This document shows, piece after piece, positions 27,538 to 37,327 of a DNA stretch of 64,000 nt (its first letter is position 1; each line of letters opens with the position of its first letter). The notes below the pieces were generated by a model. That model was given only the letters and a program-made list of their open reading frames with translations, ran no database searches and was not told the DNA's origin. Location: positions 124,001 to 188,000 of the forward strand of contig NZ_SETE01000003.1 in NCBI RefSeq assembly GCF_004152935.1. The letters are read 5' to 3'. The position numbers were made by a program, and so were the translations under genes. The stretch comes from Brumimicrobium glaciale (GTDB lineage: Bacteria > Bacteroidota > Bacteroidia > Flavobacteriales_D > Crocinitomicaceae).

Positions 27538-28736
27538 ATTTTCTCTACATATTGGTCATAGTATTTTCTCTTCCCTTGCATTCTCAATGGATTACTGTGC
27601 AAGGCGAAAATTATCACAATCATTCAGCTTACGACCAATTCACCATAGACCCTTACACAAATAGTATGTGGTGCGTGAGTCTTTATTTTACATCAGTTTT
27701 TGATTCTAATGGTACTTTTACAACTTTTGACGAAAATGAATTAGGAGATAGAGAGGCTGGAGATGAAATTAACTTTGGCTTCACTCAAGGGAATATATTT
27801 TTCACGAAAAAGCTTTTTGGCTTGTATTCTTTTAATAATTATCAAAAGCAATTATTGTATCAAAGTAATAGTTTTAATGAAATAACAAATGATATTGATA
27901 CCCTATTTGTAACAAGTAGTAATGATTATTTATTAAAGTATAGATTAGGATTTGGAGCAGAAAACACAACTCTAAATGCTACACAATGCGCTGCTAAAAA
28001 CGGTCAGCTTTACACGAATAGAGGCCCATATTTTCATGTTGAAAATAGTATTGATAATTGGTTGGGGAACGACTCATTTTATCTCACTGGCGCAACTGAC
28101 ATCATGGAATTCGACAATGAATCAGACACAATTTATCTAGGTTTCGTTTTTGGTATTTCAAAGTTCCACAACGGAATTGGTTACGACACCATCACCCCAA
28201 ACAACACCACCAACATGCCTTCTCCTAACGTTCTAGAAATAGAATTCGATAAAAACAACAACTTATGGGTTGCTTTTGGAGATGTTAATGATGATTTTAT
28301 TGCGCTTGGCAAGTTAGAGAATTCAGATTGGTCAGAGGTTTACACAGCTGCCAATAGTCCAATCAATTTTGATGAGTTTTATGGTTTTGAGTTTGATACT
28401 TCAGGTAATATTTGGGTGGCATCTCGCAAAGACTTGCACACTTTAGAAAATAGTAATTCTCCAGCGTGGTTGTCAAATGTTGAGTATGCGATGGATGCTC
28501 CGCAAATTAGTGTTTATCCAAATCCAGTAATTGATGTTTTGAATGTTCAGCTTCCTGCATCAGTTCAAAAAGCAGAAGTATTGATTAGTGATATTAATGG
28601 GAAAGTTGTTTTAAAGCAAATATTAAATTCACAGGAAATTAATCAATTAGACATTAGGAAATTAGAAAAAGGGATTTATATTTTGAATGTAGTTGGTGAG
28701 GAGAATCAATGGCAGGAGAAATTTATTAAAAAATAA
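27531..28736 (+). CDS. T9SS propeller-like protein, tandem copy 3
   Basis: 401 residues with a signal peptide (MKNFLYILVIVFSLPLHS-Q). It is more diverged from copies 1 and 2 at the N-terminus (VQGENYHNHSAYDQFTIDPY, SMWCVSLYFTSVFDSNG) but nearly identical to copy 1 after DTITPNNTTNMPSP. The sorting domain starts ISVYPNPVIDVLNVQLP and its end matches copy 1 (NQWQEKFIKK). No separate promoter was identified; the three genes may be read from the region near 24.2 kb or each from within the preceding copy. Confidence 0.85.
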   Translation: MKNFLYILVIVFSLPLHSQWITVQGENYHNHSAYDQFTIDPYTNSMWCVSLYFTSVFDSNGTFTTFDENELGDREAGDEINFGFTQGNIFFTKKLFGLYSFNNYQKQLLYQSNSFNEITNDIDTLFVTSSNDYLLKYRLGFGAENTTLNATQCAAKNGQLYTNRGPYFHVENSIDNWLGNDSFYLTGATDIMEFDNESDTIYLGFVFGISKFHNGIGYDTITPNNTTNMPSPNVLEIEFDKNNNLWVAFGDVNDDFIALGKLENSDWSEVYTAANSPINFDEFYGFEFDTSGNIWVASRKDLHTLENSNSPAWLSNVEYAMDAPQISVYPNPVIDVLNVQLPASVQKAEVLISDINGKVVLKQILNSQEINQLDIRKLEKGIYILNVVGEENQWQEKFIKK

Positions 28737-28863
28737 ATTTAATTACGAAAGGTGAAGCCCTCAGCGCAATGTCGAGAGCTTGTTGAACTGAAGTTAATTT
28801 CGAATTGAATAAGGAAAGATAATTATGAATTCACAGTTAAGTGACAAATTGATGAATGAAACC

Positions 28864-28908
28864 AAAAAAGCACCTAAGCACGTTCAGAAAACGATTGCCT
28901 AGGTGCTT
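28864..28908 (-). terminator. Terminator of rseP (minus strand)
   Basis: AAGCACCTA (28868-28876) pairs with TAGGTGCTT (28900-28908), and the interior adds GCA/TGC and CGTT/AACG pairs. On the minus strand the hairpin is followed by six Ts. It lies 34 bases past the rseP stop. Confidence 0.8.
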
Positions 28909-28941
28909 AATATTTTATATGACAGCATTTAAAAACGCTAT

Positions 28942-30273
28942 TTACTGAAAAAATGCCCGATAAACATCGTTTCCATTGGCGTACAAGAACAAGGTCATCA
29001 AGACTACAAATCCTATCAATTGAGCGTATTCTAAAACCTTTTGTGGTGCTTCTTTTCCTGTGATCATTTCATACAACAGGAACATAATGTGTCCACCATC
29101 CAATGCTGGAATTGGGAGGATATTCATAATTGCTAAAACCAAAGAAATGAATGCGGTATTTGCCCAGAAAACTTGCCAGTCCCATGCTGGAGGAAAAAGA
29201 CTTCCTATCGCACCAAAACCACCAACACTTTGCGCTCCTTTTGCTGTTAAAATCAAGGGTAATTGTGCTAGATAATCGTGCATTGTCCAGCCGGCTTTCT
29301 CCATCCCTTTTGTGATTGATTCTCCGAAAGTATAATCTGTATGTGTTGCTTCTAACCATTCAGGTCGATTTGGTTGGAAACCTATAGTTTTATTTGCATC
29401 CGTGTAAACATCCAATTCCTTGTATTCACCATTTCTGTATAATCCAACAGTTGCCAAGGTAGAATCGCCTTCTTGTTTAGCTAATTGCGCTTGTAGGTCA
29501 TGGAAGAAAGGTGTTGCGACTCCATTAATACTTACGATGCTGTCTCCTTTACTTAATCCTTTTTTGAAAGCATCTCTGTTTTGCATTACAGAATCAACAA
29601 TTGTTGGCATTCTAGCAGTGAAAGCCATTACCGCATCATTTTCCCACATCCAGTCATTGATGTCCTTATCTAAAATAATGATTTTCTTTTCTCCAGAAGG
29701 CTTCAGTACTTCTAATTCTCTGTAACCTCGCAAGAAAACTTGCAGATTTACGAGTTGTGCGTTTTCTACAGTTTCTCCATCAACAGCAGTAATGAGATCT
29801 CCATCTTCAATTCCTAAATTTAATTCATTGAAATTTTTGTTGACTGCAATTCCATATTTTAGAGAATCATTTGTTAGAGAATCTGTTCCCCAAGCAGAAA
29901 CAACTAAAATATAAATAAGGAAACCAGCTATTATGTTTACGACAACCCCTGCAACCATTACAATCAATCGTTGCCAGGCAGGTTTTGAACGAAATTCATC
30001 GTCTTTTGGAGGCAAAGCCATTTGGTCTTTGTCCATTGATTCATCAACCATTCCTGCAATTTTTACATAACCACCCAATGGAAGCCAACCAATTCCCCAT
30101 TCTGTATCTCCAATTTTCTTTTTCAATAAAGAAAACCAAGGATCAAAGAATAGATAGAATTTCTCAACGCGAATTTTGAATGCACGAGCGGCCAAATAAT
30201 GACCAAATTCGTGAATCGTAACAAGAATTGCAAGTGAAAGTAAAAGTTGTGCGGCTTTAATCCAAAAATCCAT
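28942..30273 (-). CDS. rseP: RseP-type site-2 zinc metalloprotease
   Basis: 443 residues, family-typical. The zinc site H21-E22-F-G-H25 lies in the first membrane helix, and the second conserved motif (LPIPALDGGH) supplies the Asp ligand near residue 390. Two PDZ-like segments lie between (about 125-200 with GIEDGDLITAVDGE, and 220-300 with GLSKGDSIVSINGV). It cleaves transmembrane substrates such as anti-sigma factors within the membrane, and releases signal-peptide remnants. No anti-sigma gene is adjacent. Both PDZ modules and both catalytic motifs are intact. Confidence 0.95.
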   Translation of the reverse strand: MDFWIKAAQLLLSLAILVTIHEFGHYLAARAFKIRVEKFYLFFDPWFSLLKKKIGDTEWGIGWLPLGGYVKIAGMVDESMDKDQMALPPKDDEFRSKPAWQRLIVMVAGVVVNIIAGFLIYILVVSAWGTDSLTNDSLKYGIAVNKNFNELNLGIEDGDLITAVDGETVENAQLVNLQVFLRGYRELEVLKPSGEKKIIILDKDINDWMWENDAVMAFTARMPTIVDSVMQNRDAFKKGLSKGDSIVSINGVATPFFHDLQAQLAKQEGDSTLATVGLYRNGEYKELDVYTDANKTIGFQPNRPEWLEATHTDYTFGESITKGMEKAGWTMHDYLAQLPLILTAKGAQSVGGFGAIGSLFPPAWDWQVFWANTAFISLVLAIMNILPIPALDGGHIMFLLYEMITGKEAPQKVLEYAQLIGFVVLMTLFLYANGNDVYRAFFQ

Positions 30274-30465
30274 AATCTGCTTAAAAATTTAAAGTACAAA
30301 TATGAGGATTAGTAATTGATAATTCACAATTGAAAATGGATAATTAGATCCTCTTAGTGGTTTAATTAACATTTATGGATTTTTTAACTGAATTATAAAA
30401 AATACCCCCTTTTTATTTGTTGCATTATAATCAACTTCTACTGCGCTAATCATGATATTTCATAA

Positions 30466-32289
30466 TTATCGAACGATCAACTTTAAGGTTTCTATTTTTC
30501 CGTTTTCTTGATTCACTTTCACAAAATAGACTCCTGAGTTAAGTTCTAAATCAATGAATTTTGAATTCACTTCTCCAGGCAATAAAGTGATTTCTTTGAC
30601 GAATCTTCCCATTGAACTATAAATTGATACAGCTGTATTGCCTTCGGTAGGAATCGCACTTTTCAATTTAAAAATGCCATTTGTTGGATTAGGAACTAGA
30701 ACAAAAGATTGATCTTGTTTTCTATTCACTGAAATTGGCGCATAATTCGTTGTTCTTCCATCAAAATCAACTTGCGTTAATTGGTAATATGAAATACCTG
30801 AATATGGAGTTTCGTCTCTCTCTTTATAATTGGAAATAGTAGATTTTGTACCATTGGCTTTTACTTGAGCGAAATTTTCAAATGATTTTCCTTCTTTACT
30901 TTTTGAAAGAAGGAAATAATCAGCATTTAACTCAGAAGCTGTTGTCCAAAGTACATCAACATTTTTTGCATTGGACCTTAAATAAAAATCTGTGAGTTCT
31001 ACAGGCAGTGGTGTTTGATTAAAATTAATAGAGCCTAAAGTGAACCTATCTTTATCTGAAAATTTGACTCCACTAAAAGTGATTGTTGTTCCGGAAACGG
31101 TTCCAGGGATAGGCACAACATCGTTATCAGAAAAGCCGTTTCCATTTCTATCAATTAATAATCTCACATCGGAAGCTGTTAAAGGATCAAAACCAGAAAG
31201 GTCAAATATCACATTTACGGTTCCCAAGTCATTGGTTTTGGTCACTGCCCAAACTCTTGACATACGTGATTCGATTATTAAACCATCAACATCTATACTA
31301 TTATTCGTATCAAGTGAAGATTCGTTGTGTCCCCAAATCATGAAGTCACCATCATTTAAACTTGAAGGAGTATTTATTCGAACCATTGCTGAACCTTGCG
31401 CATCATTATGAGAATTTGAAGCATCATCTTGACCTATTCCTGCAACTTCGCCAGCATAAGCAGCTTGAAATTCATATAAGTCAGTGGCAATTGGAATGGC
31501 GTATTTAGCTCCTAAATAGTTTTCTACGATTTTTCTTTCTGCAGTGTTTAAAGAACGATTATAGTGAATGACTTCGGCATAATCTCCTCCTAAACGTTTT
31601 TGACCACCATTGTTATAGTCTTTATTTAATCCTCCAAGAACCAAAGGCTCTTTTGACGTTGGTAAAATTATTGAACTTTCAGAAGATTGCTTTATGACAT
31701 TCCCTGCATTTATTATTCTAGATCTATCATTCGTTGCTCTAGCACCATCAAAATCGAATCCCAACATGTAATTAGTATTATTAAAAAAGGCGGTTGGAGA
31801 TGTACTGAACCTATTATTTTGTCGATCTAAATCGAGATTCAAATAATCAGAAGAAAAGAAGAAAAAAGTATAAGCGTAATCCGAGGAAGTACCCTGATTC
31901 GTTCTTTTTCCTAAAACACCTCTTGGAGCTGAGTCTAAATTATCAGGACGAATAACAGTAAGGAAAGTTATTCCACTCGTTCCATCTAAAATGTCATCAT
32001 CTGCAATAATCATTTGATCTAAAGCTCCATCAAAATAAACAGAGGGTCTCCCATTGATTGAACTACTAGATCTAAACACTGGCTGCTCAGCTATATCAGA
32101 GTTTATCGCATGATTATTATTCCCAGAGCGATCGTCCCATCTTTCCACCAAGGTTCCATGGCTCAAATTAATGTCATCCGCCTTAAGCCAAAGTCCATTA
32201 TTTGAAGAATTTCCTACACCTCCTGGACCAAATTGAGAAAAAAGGACAGTAGGAATTAAAAATAGTATTAAAATAACTGAGTTTCTCAT
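30466..32289 (-). CDS. T9SS LamG-like protein, tandem paralog 1
   Basis: 607 residues with a signal peptide (MRNSVILILFLIPTVLFS-Q). Mature start GPGGVGNSSNNGLWLKADDI, then a concanavalin/LamG-like fold (RPSVYFDGALDQMIIADDDI, VIHYNRSLNTAERKIVENYL), a DUF8202-like middle (AYAGEVAGIGQDDASNSHND), a fibronectin-like segment (LTDFYLRSNAKNVDVLWTTA), and a T9SS type A domain (VLVPNPTNGIFKLKSA ... GVYFVKVNQENG). LamG-like domains usually bind glycans, so a surface adhesin or glycan-binding role is inferred. It has its own -7 element (TATTTTTG, minus, 32315-32322). Confidence 0.87.
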   Translation of the reverse strand: MRNSVILILFLIPTVLFSQFGPGGVGNSSNNGLWLKADDINLSHGTLVERWDDRSGNNNHAINSDIAEQPVFRSSSSINGRPSVYFDGALDQMIIADDDILDGTSGITFLTVIRPDNLDSAPRGVLGKRTNQGTSSDYAYTFFFFSSDYLNLDLDRQNNRFSTSPTAFFNNTNYMLGFDFDGARATNDRSRIINAGNVIKQSSESSIILPTSKEPLVLGGLNKDYNNGGQKRLGGDYAEVIHYNRSLNTAERKIVENYLGAKYAIPIATDLYEFQAAYAGEVAGIGQDDASNSHNDAQGSAMVRINTPSSLNDGDFMIWGHNESSLDTNNSIDVDGLIIESRMSRVWAVTKTNDLGTVNVIFDLSGFDPLTASDVRLLIDRNGNGFSDNDVVPIPGTVSGTTITFSGVKFSDKDRFTLGSINFNQTPLPVELTDFYLRSNAKNVDVLWTTASELNADYFLLSKSKEGKSFENFAQVKANGTKSTISNYKERDETPYSGISYYQLTQVDFDGRTTNYAPISVNRKQDQSFVLVPNPTNGIFKLKSAIPTEGNTAVSIYSSMGRFVKEITLLPGEVNSKFIDLELNSGVYFVKVNQENGKIETLKLIVR

Positions 32290-32314
32290 CTTTGTTCTGG
32301 GAATTTAATGAGCT

Positions 32315-32322
32315 CAAAAATA
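32315..32322 (-). promoter_or_regulatory. -7 element of LamG-like paralog 1
   Basis: The minus strand reads TATTTTTG, an exact TAnnTTTG match 26 bases before the ATG. Confidence 0.55.
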
Positions 32323-32417
32323 AACATTACTCTCGTCTAAGTCAACATTATTGTAGATAAACTTACGTTTTGTCTCGACGAATGAATTCTTTCGTTAACC
32401 ATTCTAGCACGATTCGT

Positions 32418-34226
32418 TTATTTCACCACCAATTTTAAAGACGAGTAAAATTCAATTTCTCCAAACAATTTTATATAGTAAACTCCAGATTCTAAGCCTA
32501 AATCGATATACTTAGAATTCACTTCTCCAGGCAATAAAGTGATTTCCTTGACGAATCTTCCCATTGAACTATAAATTGATACAGTTGTACTGCCTTCGGT
32601 AGGAATCGCACTTTTCAATTTAAAAATGCCATTTGTTGGATTCGGCACCAATACAAAAGATTGGTCTTGTTGTCTGTTTACTGAGATTGGTCCGTAAACT
32701 GTTGTTCTTCCATCAAAATCAACTTGCGTTAATTGGTAATATGAAATACCTGAATATGGAGTTTCGTCTCTCTCCTTATAGTTGGAAATAGTAGATTTTG
32801 TGCCATTGGCTTTTACTTGAGCGAAATTTTCAAATGATTTCCCAGATTTACTTTTTGAAAGAAGGTAGTAATCTGCATTTAACTCCGATGCCGTTGTCCA
32901 AAGTACATCTACAGTTCTTTCTTTAGATTTCAAATGGAAGTCTGTGAGTTCTACTGGAAGTGGTGTTTGATTAAAATTAATAGAGCCTAAGGTAAATTTA
33001 TCATTATCATTAAGTTTTACACCTGAAAATGTAATTCTTGGTCCCGATACTGCTCCCACAATTGGAGCCACATCATTGACTACAAAACCATTATTATTTC
33101 TGTCGATTAATAAACGAACATCAGTTGGTGTAATTGGAGAAAAACTTGAAAGATCAAAAGTAATGTCAATACTTCCTAATTCTTTAGTTGCGGTAACTGC
33201 CCAAACTCTCTCCATACGCGATTGAATAATCGCACCATCAACATCTATGATATTATTAACAGTTTGCGGCTTTTCATTATGTCCCCAGATCAAATAACTT
33301 CCATCAACTAAATTTGAAGGATTATTAATTCTAACAATCGCGGATCCTTGCGCATCATTATGAGAATTTGAATCATCATCCTGCCCTATTCCCGCAACTT
33401 CTCCTGCGTAATCAGCTTGGTGAGTGTATAAGTCGTTTGCAATGGTTATTCCATATTTAGCACCTAGATAGTTTTCTACGATTTTTCTTTCTGCGGTGTT
33501 TAATGCACGGTTATAGTGAATTACCTCAGAGAAATCGCCTCCAAGACGTGTAGTATAATTCCTATTCAATCCTCCCAATACAAGTTCCGCACTACTATTA
33601 TTTAAAATATCTGAAAATTCATCAGATTGTTTTACAAGGTTCCCAGCATTAAAAATTCTTGATCTTTCACCTTCAATCAAACTTCCATTAAAATCAAATC
33701 CTAGCATGTATGCCTTATTGTTTGAATATGCACTCGGACTGGTTGTGAATCGATTATTTTGAGTGTTTATATCAAGGTTTAAAAAATTGCTTTTCCAGAA
33801 GAAAAATGTATATGAATAATCTAAATTACCAGTCTGACTATCTCTTTTTCCCAAAATTCCACGAGGGCTTCCATTCAAATTATTTGGTTTAACCACAGTA
33901 TAATAAGTTATTCCAACAGAGCCATCCAGAATGGGATGATCAGCAATAATCATCTGATCATTGCTCCCATCAAATAGCAAACTTGGTCTTCCATTAATAC
34001 CATTTATTTGATATTTAGGCTGTTCACTGAGAGTTGCAATTGCATGGTTCCCATTCCCAGAGTCATCACCCCATTTCACAACAGGAGCTCCATCAGCTAA
34101 ACCTTTAATGGCATCAGCTTTTAGCCACAACCCATTATCAGATGAATTCCCAACACCACCTGGCCCCGTTTGAGAAAAGAGTGCAATTGGAATAAAAAAG
34201 GCGAATAAAAAGGATTTAAGGTTCAT
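32418..34226 (-). CDS. T9SS LamG-like protein, tandem paralog 2
   Basis: 602 residues from the ATG at 34224-34226, which starts the signal peptide MNLKSFLFAFFIPIALFS-Q. An upstream in-frame start at 34256 would place ten charged residues before the signal peptide and would overlap the -7 element, so it is rejected. The architecture is that of paralog 1. The segment from LTDFHLKSKERTVDVLWTTA through SNYKERDETPYSGISYYQ is nearly identical to paralog 3, and the sorting domain nearly identical to paralog 1 up to the last 30 residues, which differ (GLESGVYYIKLFGEIEFYSS). This is a mosaic consistent with gene conversion. Confidence 0.87.
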   Translation of the reverse strand: MNLKSFLFAFFIPIALFSQTGPGGVGNSSDNGLWLKADAIKGLADGAPVVKWGDDSGNGNHAIATLSEQPKYQINGINGRPSLLFDGSNDQMIIADHPILDGSVGITYYTVVKPNNLNGSPRGILGKRDSQTGNLDYSYTFFFWKSNFLNLDINTQNNRFTTSPSAYSNNKAYMLGFDFNGSLIEGERSRIFNAGNLVKQSDEFSDILNNSSAELVLGGLNRNYTTRLGGDFSEVIHYNRALNTAERKIVENYLGAKYGITIANDLYTHQADYAGEVAGIGQDDDSNSHNDAQGSAIVRINNPSNLVDGSYLIWGHNEKPQTVNNIIDVDGAIIQSRMERVWAVTATKELGSIDITFDLSSFSPITPTDVRLLIDRNNNGFVVNDVAPIVGAVSGPRITFSGVKLNDNDKFTLGSINFNQTPLPVELTDFHLKSKERTVDVLWTTASELNADYYLLSKSKSGKSFENFAQVKANGTKSTISNYKERDETPYSGISYYQLTQVDFDGRTTVYGPISVNRQQDQSFVLVPNPTNGIFKLKSAIPTEGSTTVSIYSSMGRFVKEITLLPGEVNSKYIDLGLESGVYYIKLFGEIEFYSSLKLVVK

Positions 34227-34253
34227 TTCAGTGATTTTGATTTCTTGGTCAGA

Positions 34254-34261
34254 CAAAAGTA
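34254..34261 (-). promoter_or_regulatory. -7 element of LamG-like paralog 2
   Basis: The minus strand reads TACTTTTG, 28 bases before the chosen ATG at 34226, and helps to decide that start. Confidence 0.55.
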
Positions 34262-34396
34262 AGCATTAAATACAATTTACCAAATTATTTTGCCTATTCA
34301 ATTGACACACCAACAATCAAAGCACTGATTTACAACACTAAATACAATACGACTCAGGGAATACCCTTAAAGTTTTGTTTTGAGAACAAAAAGAAA

Positions 34397-36223
34397 CTAG
34401 TTTACTACTAATTTCAGTGAAGTACTGTATCCATTTTCTTGATTCACTTTCACAAAATAGACTCCTAATTTAAGATCTAAATCGATGAATTTATTGTTTA
34501 TATCTTCTGGTATTAAAGTCAATTGGTTCATCAATTTCCCCACCGAACTAAAAATGGTTAAATTGGTATTTCCATCTGTTGAAATTGCGCTTTTCAATTG
34601 GAAAGCTCCAGTTGTTGGATTCGGTACCAATACAAAAGATTGCCCTTGTTGCCTATTCACTGAGATTGGCGCATATTCTGTTGCTCTCCCATCAAAATCT
34701 ACTTGCGTTAATTGGTAATATGAAATACCTGAAAATGGAGTTTCATCTCTCTCCTTATAATTAGAAACAGTTGATTTTGTGCCATTGGCTTTTACTTGAG
34801 CGAAATTTTCAAATGATTTTCCTTCTTTACTTTTTGAAAGAAGGTAGTAATCTGCATTTAACTCCGAAGCAGTTGTCCAAAGTACATCTACAGTTCTTTC
34901 TTTAGATTTCAAATGGAAGTCTGTGAGTTCTACTGGAAGTGGTGTCTGGGCAAAATTAATTGAGCCTAAAGTAAATTTATCATTGTTTACAAAAGTAACA
35001 CCTGTAAAAGTAATTGTTGAACCAGAAACAGTTCCTGCTAATGGAGCAACATCATTATCGGCAAAGCCATCACCATCACGGTCTATTAATAGTCTAACAT
35101 CGGAAGCTATTATAGGATCAAAGTCCGAAAGATCAAATGTTACGTTTACAGTTCCCACATCATTTGTTTTGGTCACTGCCCAAACTCTTGACATACGTGA
35201 TTCAATTATTGTTTTGTCCACATCTAGGGTGTCATAAACATCAAGTGAAGATTCATTGTGGCCCCAAATCATGAAGTCACCATCACTTAAACTTGAAGGA
35301 TTATTAATTCTAACAATCGCGGATCCTTGCGCATCATTATGAGAATTTGAACCATCATCTTGTCCTATTCCAGCGACCTCGCCGGCATAAACTGCTTGAT
35401 GCGTGTATAAATCATTAGCAATGGTTATTCCATATTTAGCACCTAGATAATTTTCTACGATTTTTCTTTCTGCTGTATTTAAGGCTCTGTTATAATGTAT
35501 CAACTCTGACATATCACCACTATATCTTCTAGGACCACTAGGATTATAATCTAAATTCAATCCTCCTAAAATAAGATCTTGATTACTATTTAATATCGCT
35601 GTGGAAGTTTCCTTAACTTCCTTAATCACATTTCCTGCACTCAAAAACCTAGACCTTATTGCTTCGGGTCGACTTCCATCAAAATCAAAGCCTAACATAT
35701 AATTTGTGTTGTTTGAAAAAGTGATTGGAGATGAACTAATTCGGTCATTCAAATTTTGAACATCAAGCCAAACATATCTACTTGTGTAAAAGAAAAAAGT
35801 ATAAGCGTAATTTGCGGCATTATTGAAATCGATCCTTTTACCTATAATCGCTCTAGCCTGACCATCCATCTTATTGGGTCTAACAACAGAATAATAAGTA
35901 ATACCGCTACTACCATCTAAAATATCTGCATCCGCGACAATCATTTGGTCAATATTTCCATCGAAATAAACACTTGGTCTAGAATTTATAGAGCTATTGA
36001 GATTAAAAGTAGTTTGTTCAGCAATAACAGGATTTGTTGCATGATTATTATTCCCAGAACGATCATTCCAGTTTACCACTGGAGTCCCATCGCTTAATGT
36101 TATGTCATCAGCTTTTAACCAAAGTCCGTTATTGGATGAATTACCCACGCCACCTGGTCCAAATTGAGAAAACAGTAAAGTAGGAAATAAAAATAGTATT
36201 GAAACAATTGTGTTTCTTATCAT
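34397..36223 (-). CDS. T9SS LamG-like protein, tandem paralog 3
   Basis: 608 residues with a signal peptide (MIRNTIVSILFLFPTLLFS-Q). Same order of domains: GPGGVGNSSNNGLWLKADDI, LamG-like region, VAGIGQDDGSNSHNDAQGSA, WTTASELNADYYLLSKSK and sorting domain VLVPNPTTGAFQLKSA. The LamG part has drifted most between the three copies, whereas the 60 residues around the FEN-FAQVKANGTKST block are almost invariant. Variable ligand-binding regions on a constant export tail would suit binding of different glycans, but this is inference. Confidence 0.87.
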   Translation of the reverse strand: MIRNTIVSILFLFPTLLFSQFGPGGVGNSSNNGLWLKADDITLSDGTPVVNWNDRSGNNNHATNPVIAEQTTFNLNSSINSRPSVYFDGNIDQMIVADADILDGSSGITYYSVVRPNKMDGQARAIIGKRIDFNNAANYAYTFFFYTSRYVWLDVQNLNDRISSSPITFSNNTNYMLGFDFDGSRPEAIRSRFLSAGNVIKEVKETSTAILNSNQDLILGGLNLDYNPSGPRRYSGDMSELIHYNRALNTAERKIVENYLGAKYGITIANDLYTHQAVYAGEVAGIGQDDGSNSHNDAQGSAIVRINNPSSLSDGDFMIWGHNESSLDVYDTLDVDKTIIESRMSRVWAVTKTNDVGTVNVTFDLSDFDPIIASDVRLLIDRDGDGFADNDVAPLAGTVSGSTITFTGVTFVNNDKFTLGSINFAQTPLPVELTDFHLKSKERTVDVLWTTASELNADYYLLSKSKEGKSFENFAQVKANGTKSTVSNYKERDETPFSGISYYQLTQVDFDGRATEYAPISVNRQQGQSFVLVPNPTTGAFQLKSAISTDGNTNLTIFSSVGKLMNQLTLIPEDINNKFIDLDLKLGVYFVKVNQENGYSTSLKLVVN

Positions 36224-36245
36224 AGTTCTGGTCTTTTAGCGAATT

Positions 36246-36253
36246 CAAAAATA
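36246..36253 (-). promoter_or_regulatory. -7 element of LamG-like paralog 3
   Basis: The minus strand reads TATTTTTG, 23 bases before the ATG. All three paralogs therefore have separate promoters rather than forming one operon. Confidence 0.55.
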
Positions 36254-36467
36254 AAAATTCTCTAAGACCAATCCTACATAATTAAAGCTTAAATGCTATA
36301 ATTCTTCGACTAACGATTAATTAAAGCATTCCCTCAGTTAAATAGTCATCAAATTAATGGACAAGTAAAAATGATTTTCTCTGTAAAACTTAACATTGTA
36401 AGCACCTGGTTGAAGTCTAAATCAATATACTTTTATTTTACTTCTTACTTACGAACTCAAAAGAAAA

Positions 36468-36643
36468 CTGAACCACTATGGACTAAAAGTGCCTTAGAAC
36501 CATTTGAGAATATAATTCTATAGCTATTGATATATTTAGATAGTAGACTTTTTGTCCTTTTTCTAACATTAAAAATCTAATGTTTGATATAAAAGGTATT
36601 AGAAGGCAAAGTGCTTATTTCTAACTATTTTCGAGACCAATAA
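36468..36643. repeat. Dispersed intergenic repeat, copy 1
   Basis: It begins CTGAACCACTATGGACTAAA and ends TTTCGAGACCAATAAA, 7 bases before the stop of the minus-strand gene at 36650. It shares both ends and the internal AAAATCTAATGTTTGATATA block with copies 2 and 4 but lacks the internal CCCGAT/ATCGGG hairpin. Confidence 0.7.
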
Positions 36644-36649
36644 AATCTA

Positions 36650-37327
36650 TTACTCCTCCTCGAAACCAGAGAAATACACTTGCTTATCATCAACATTTAC
36701 TCTTAAAAGTCGCATAAACTCTTCTTGCCTATCTTGTGGAATAGTATTGAGTTGAAAATCTAACACTAAGTCATTGTTGTATTCAAAAAAAAGTTGATCT
36801 TTTGTAATCGAGATGCGTTTTAAGCCTTTGAAATAAATAGCAACAACCTCTCTATCAACAGAAACAATTGCTTTCTTAGTCATTCCAACACGGTATTTTT
36901 TACCTAAAATTCCACGTAAACTATTAATTATTGAATCAACAATGAAAATAACGAAAATCAAAGAGATGAAAACAGCGTCTTTTGAGAATATAATAAAAAC
37001 TGTTCCTATCAGAAAAAAACCAAGCACCTCAATGCTGTTATTCAAAATAACACGTTGTTTCCGTTCTGAACTAATAGTAGTATTGAACTGAAAACGATCA
37101 AGTTGGTTTACAATTTTAATTCCTGACCATTTTCTTGAAGAGCGAGTTGCTCCGAGTAAGAAAATCAAACCTGCTGAAATTCCGAAGACCAGTTCTTTAT
37201 ATTCGAACCGATCTCCGTGAATTTTAAGCCCAAAAATACCAAAGACCTCATTTAACCCAACTGCGAATGCAAAAGGCAGTGTTAACAGTGAGATGATGAA
37301 AATCCAAGTATTGTATATTTTATTCAT
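36650..37327 (-). CDS. Hypothetical membrane protein with a PH-like C-terminal part
   Basis: 225 residues. Two N-terminal membrane segments (WIFIISLLTLPFAFAVGL, FGISAGLIFLLGAT) and two in the middle (VLGFFLIGTVFIIFSKDAVF, ISLIFVIFIVDSIIN) are followed by a soluble tail of short strands (AIVSVDREVVAIYFKGLKRI, DQLFFEYNNDLVLDFQL). The tail has the look of a bacterial PH-like domain, but no family can be named with certainty. Its start overlaps the end of the DUF349 gene by 8 bases, so the two are translationally coupled. Confidence 0.6.
   Translation of the reverse strand: MNKIYNTWIFIISLLTLPFAFAVGLNEVFGIFGLKIHGDRFEYKELVFGISAGLIFLLGATRSSRKWSGIKIVNQLDRFQFNTTISSERKQRVILNNSIEVLGFFLIGTVFIIFSKDAVFISLIFVIFIVDSIINSLRGILGKKYRVGMTKKAIVSVDREVVAIYFKGLKRISITKDQLFFEYNNDLVLDFQLNTIPQDRQEEFMRLLRVNVDDKQVYFSGFEEE

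Larger units (their letters stand above)
36224..36649. other. Gap between LamG-like paralog 3 and the 36650 gene
   Basis: Apart from the paralog 3 promoter this 426-base gap contains dispersed-repeat copy 1 (36468-36643) and an AT-rich stretch (about 36300-36460) whose phrases resemble the 3' ends of the LamG-like genes, such as TCTAAATCAATATAC, suggesting decayed remains of another paralog tail. No gene is seen. Confidence 0.45.

Noticed and set aside
29060-29725. Plus-strand open frames inside the rseP region
   Set aside because: They are antisense to a clearly conserved full-length protease gene and encode nothing recognisable.
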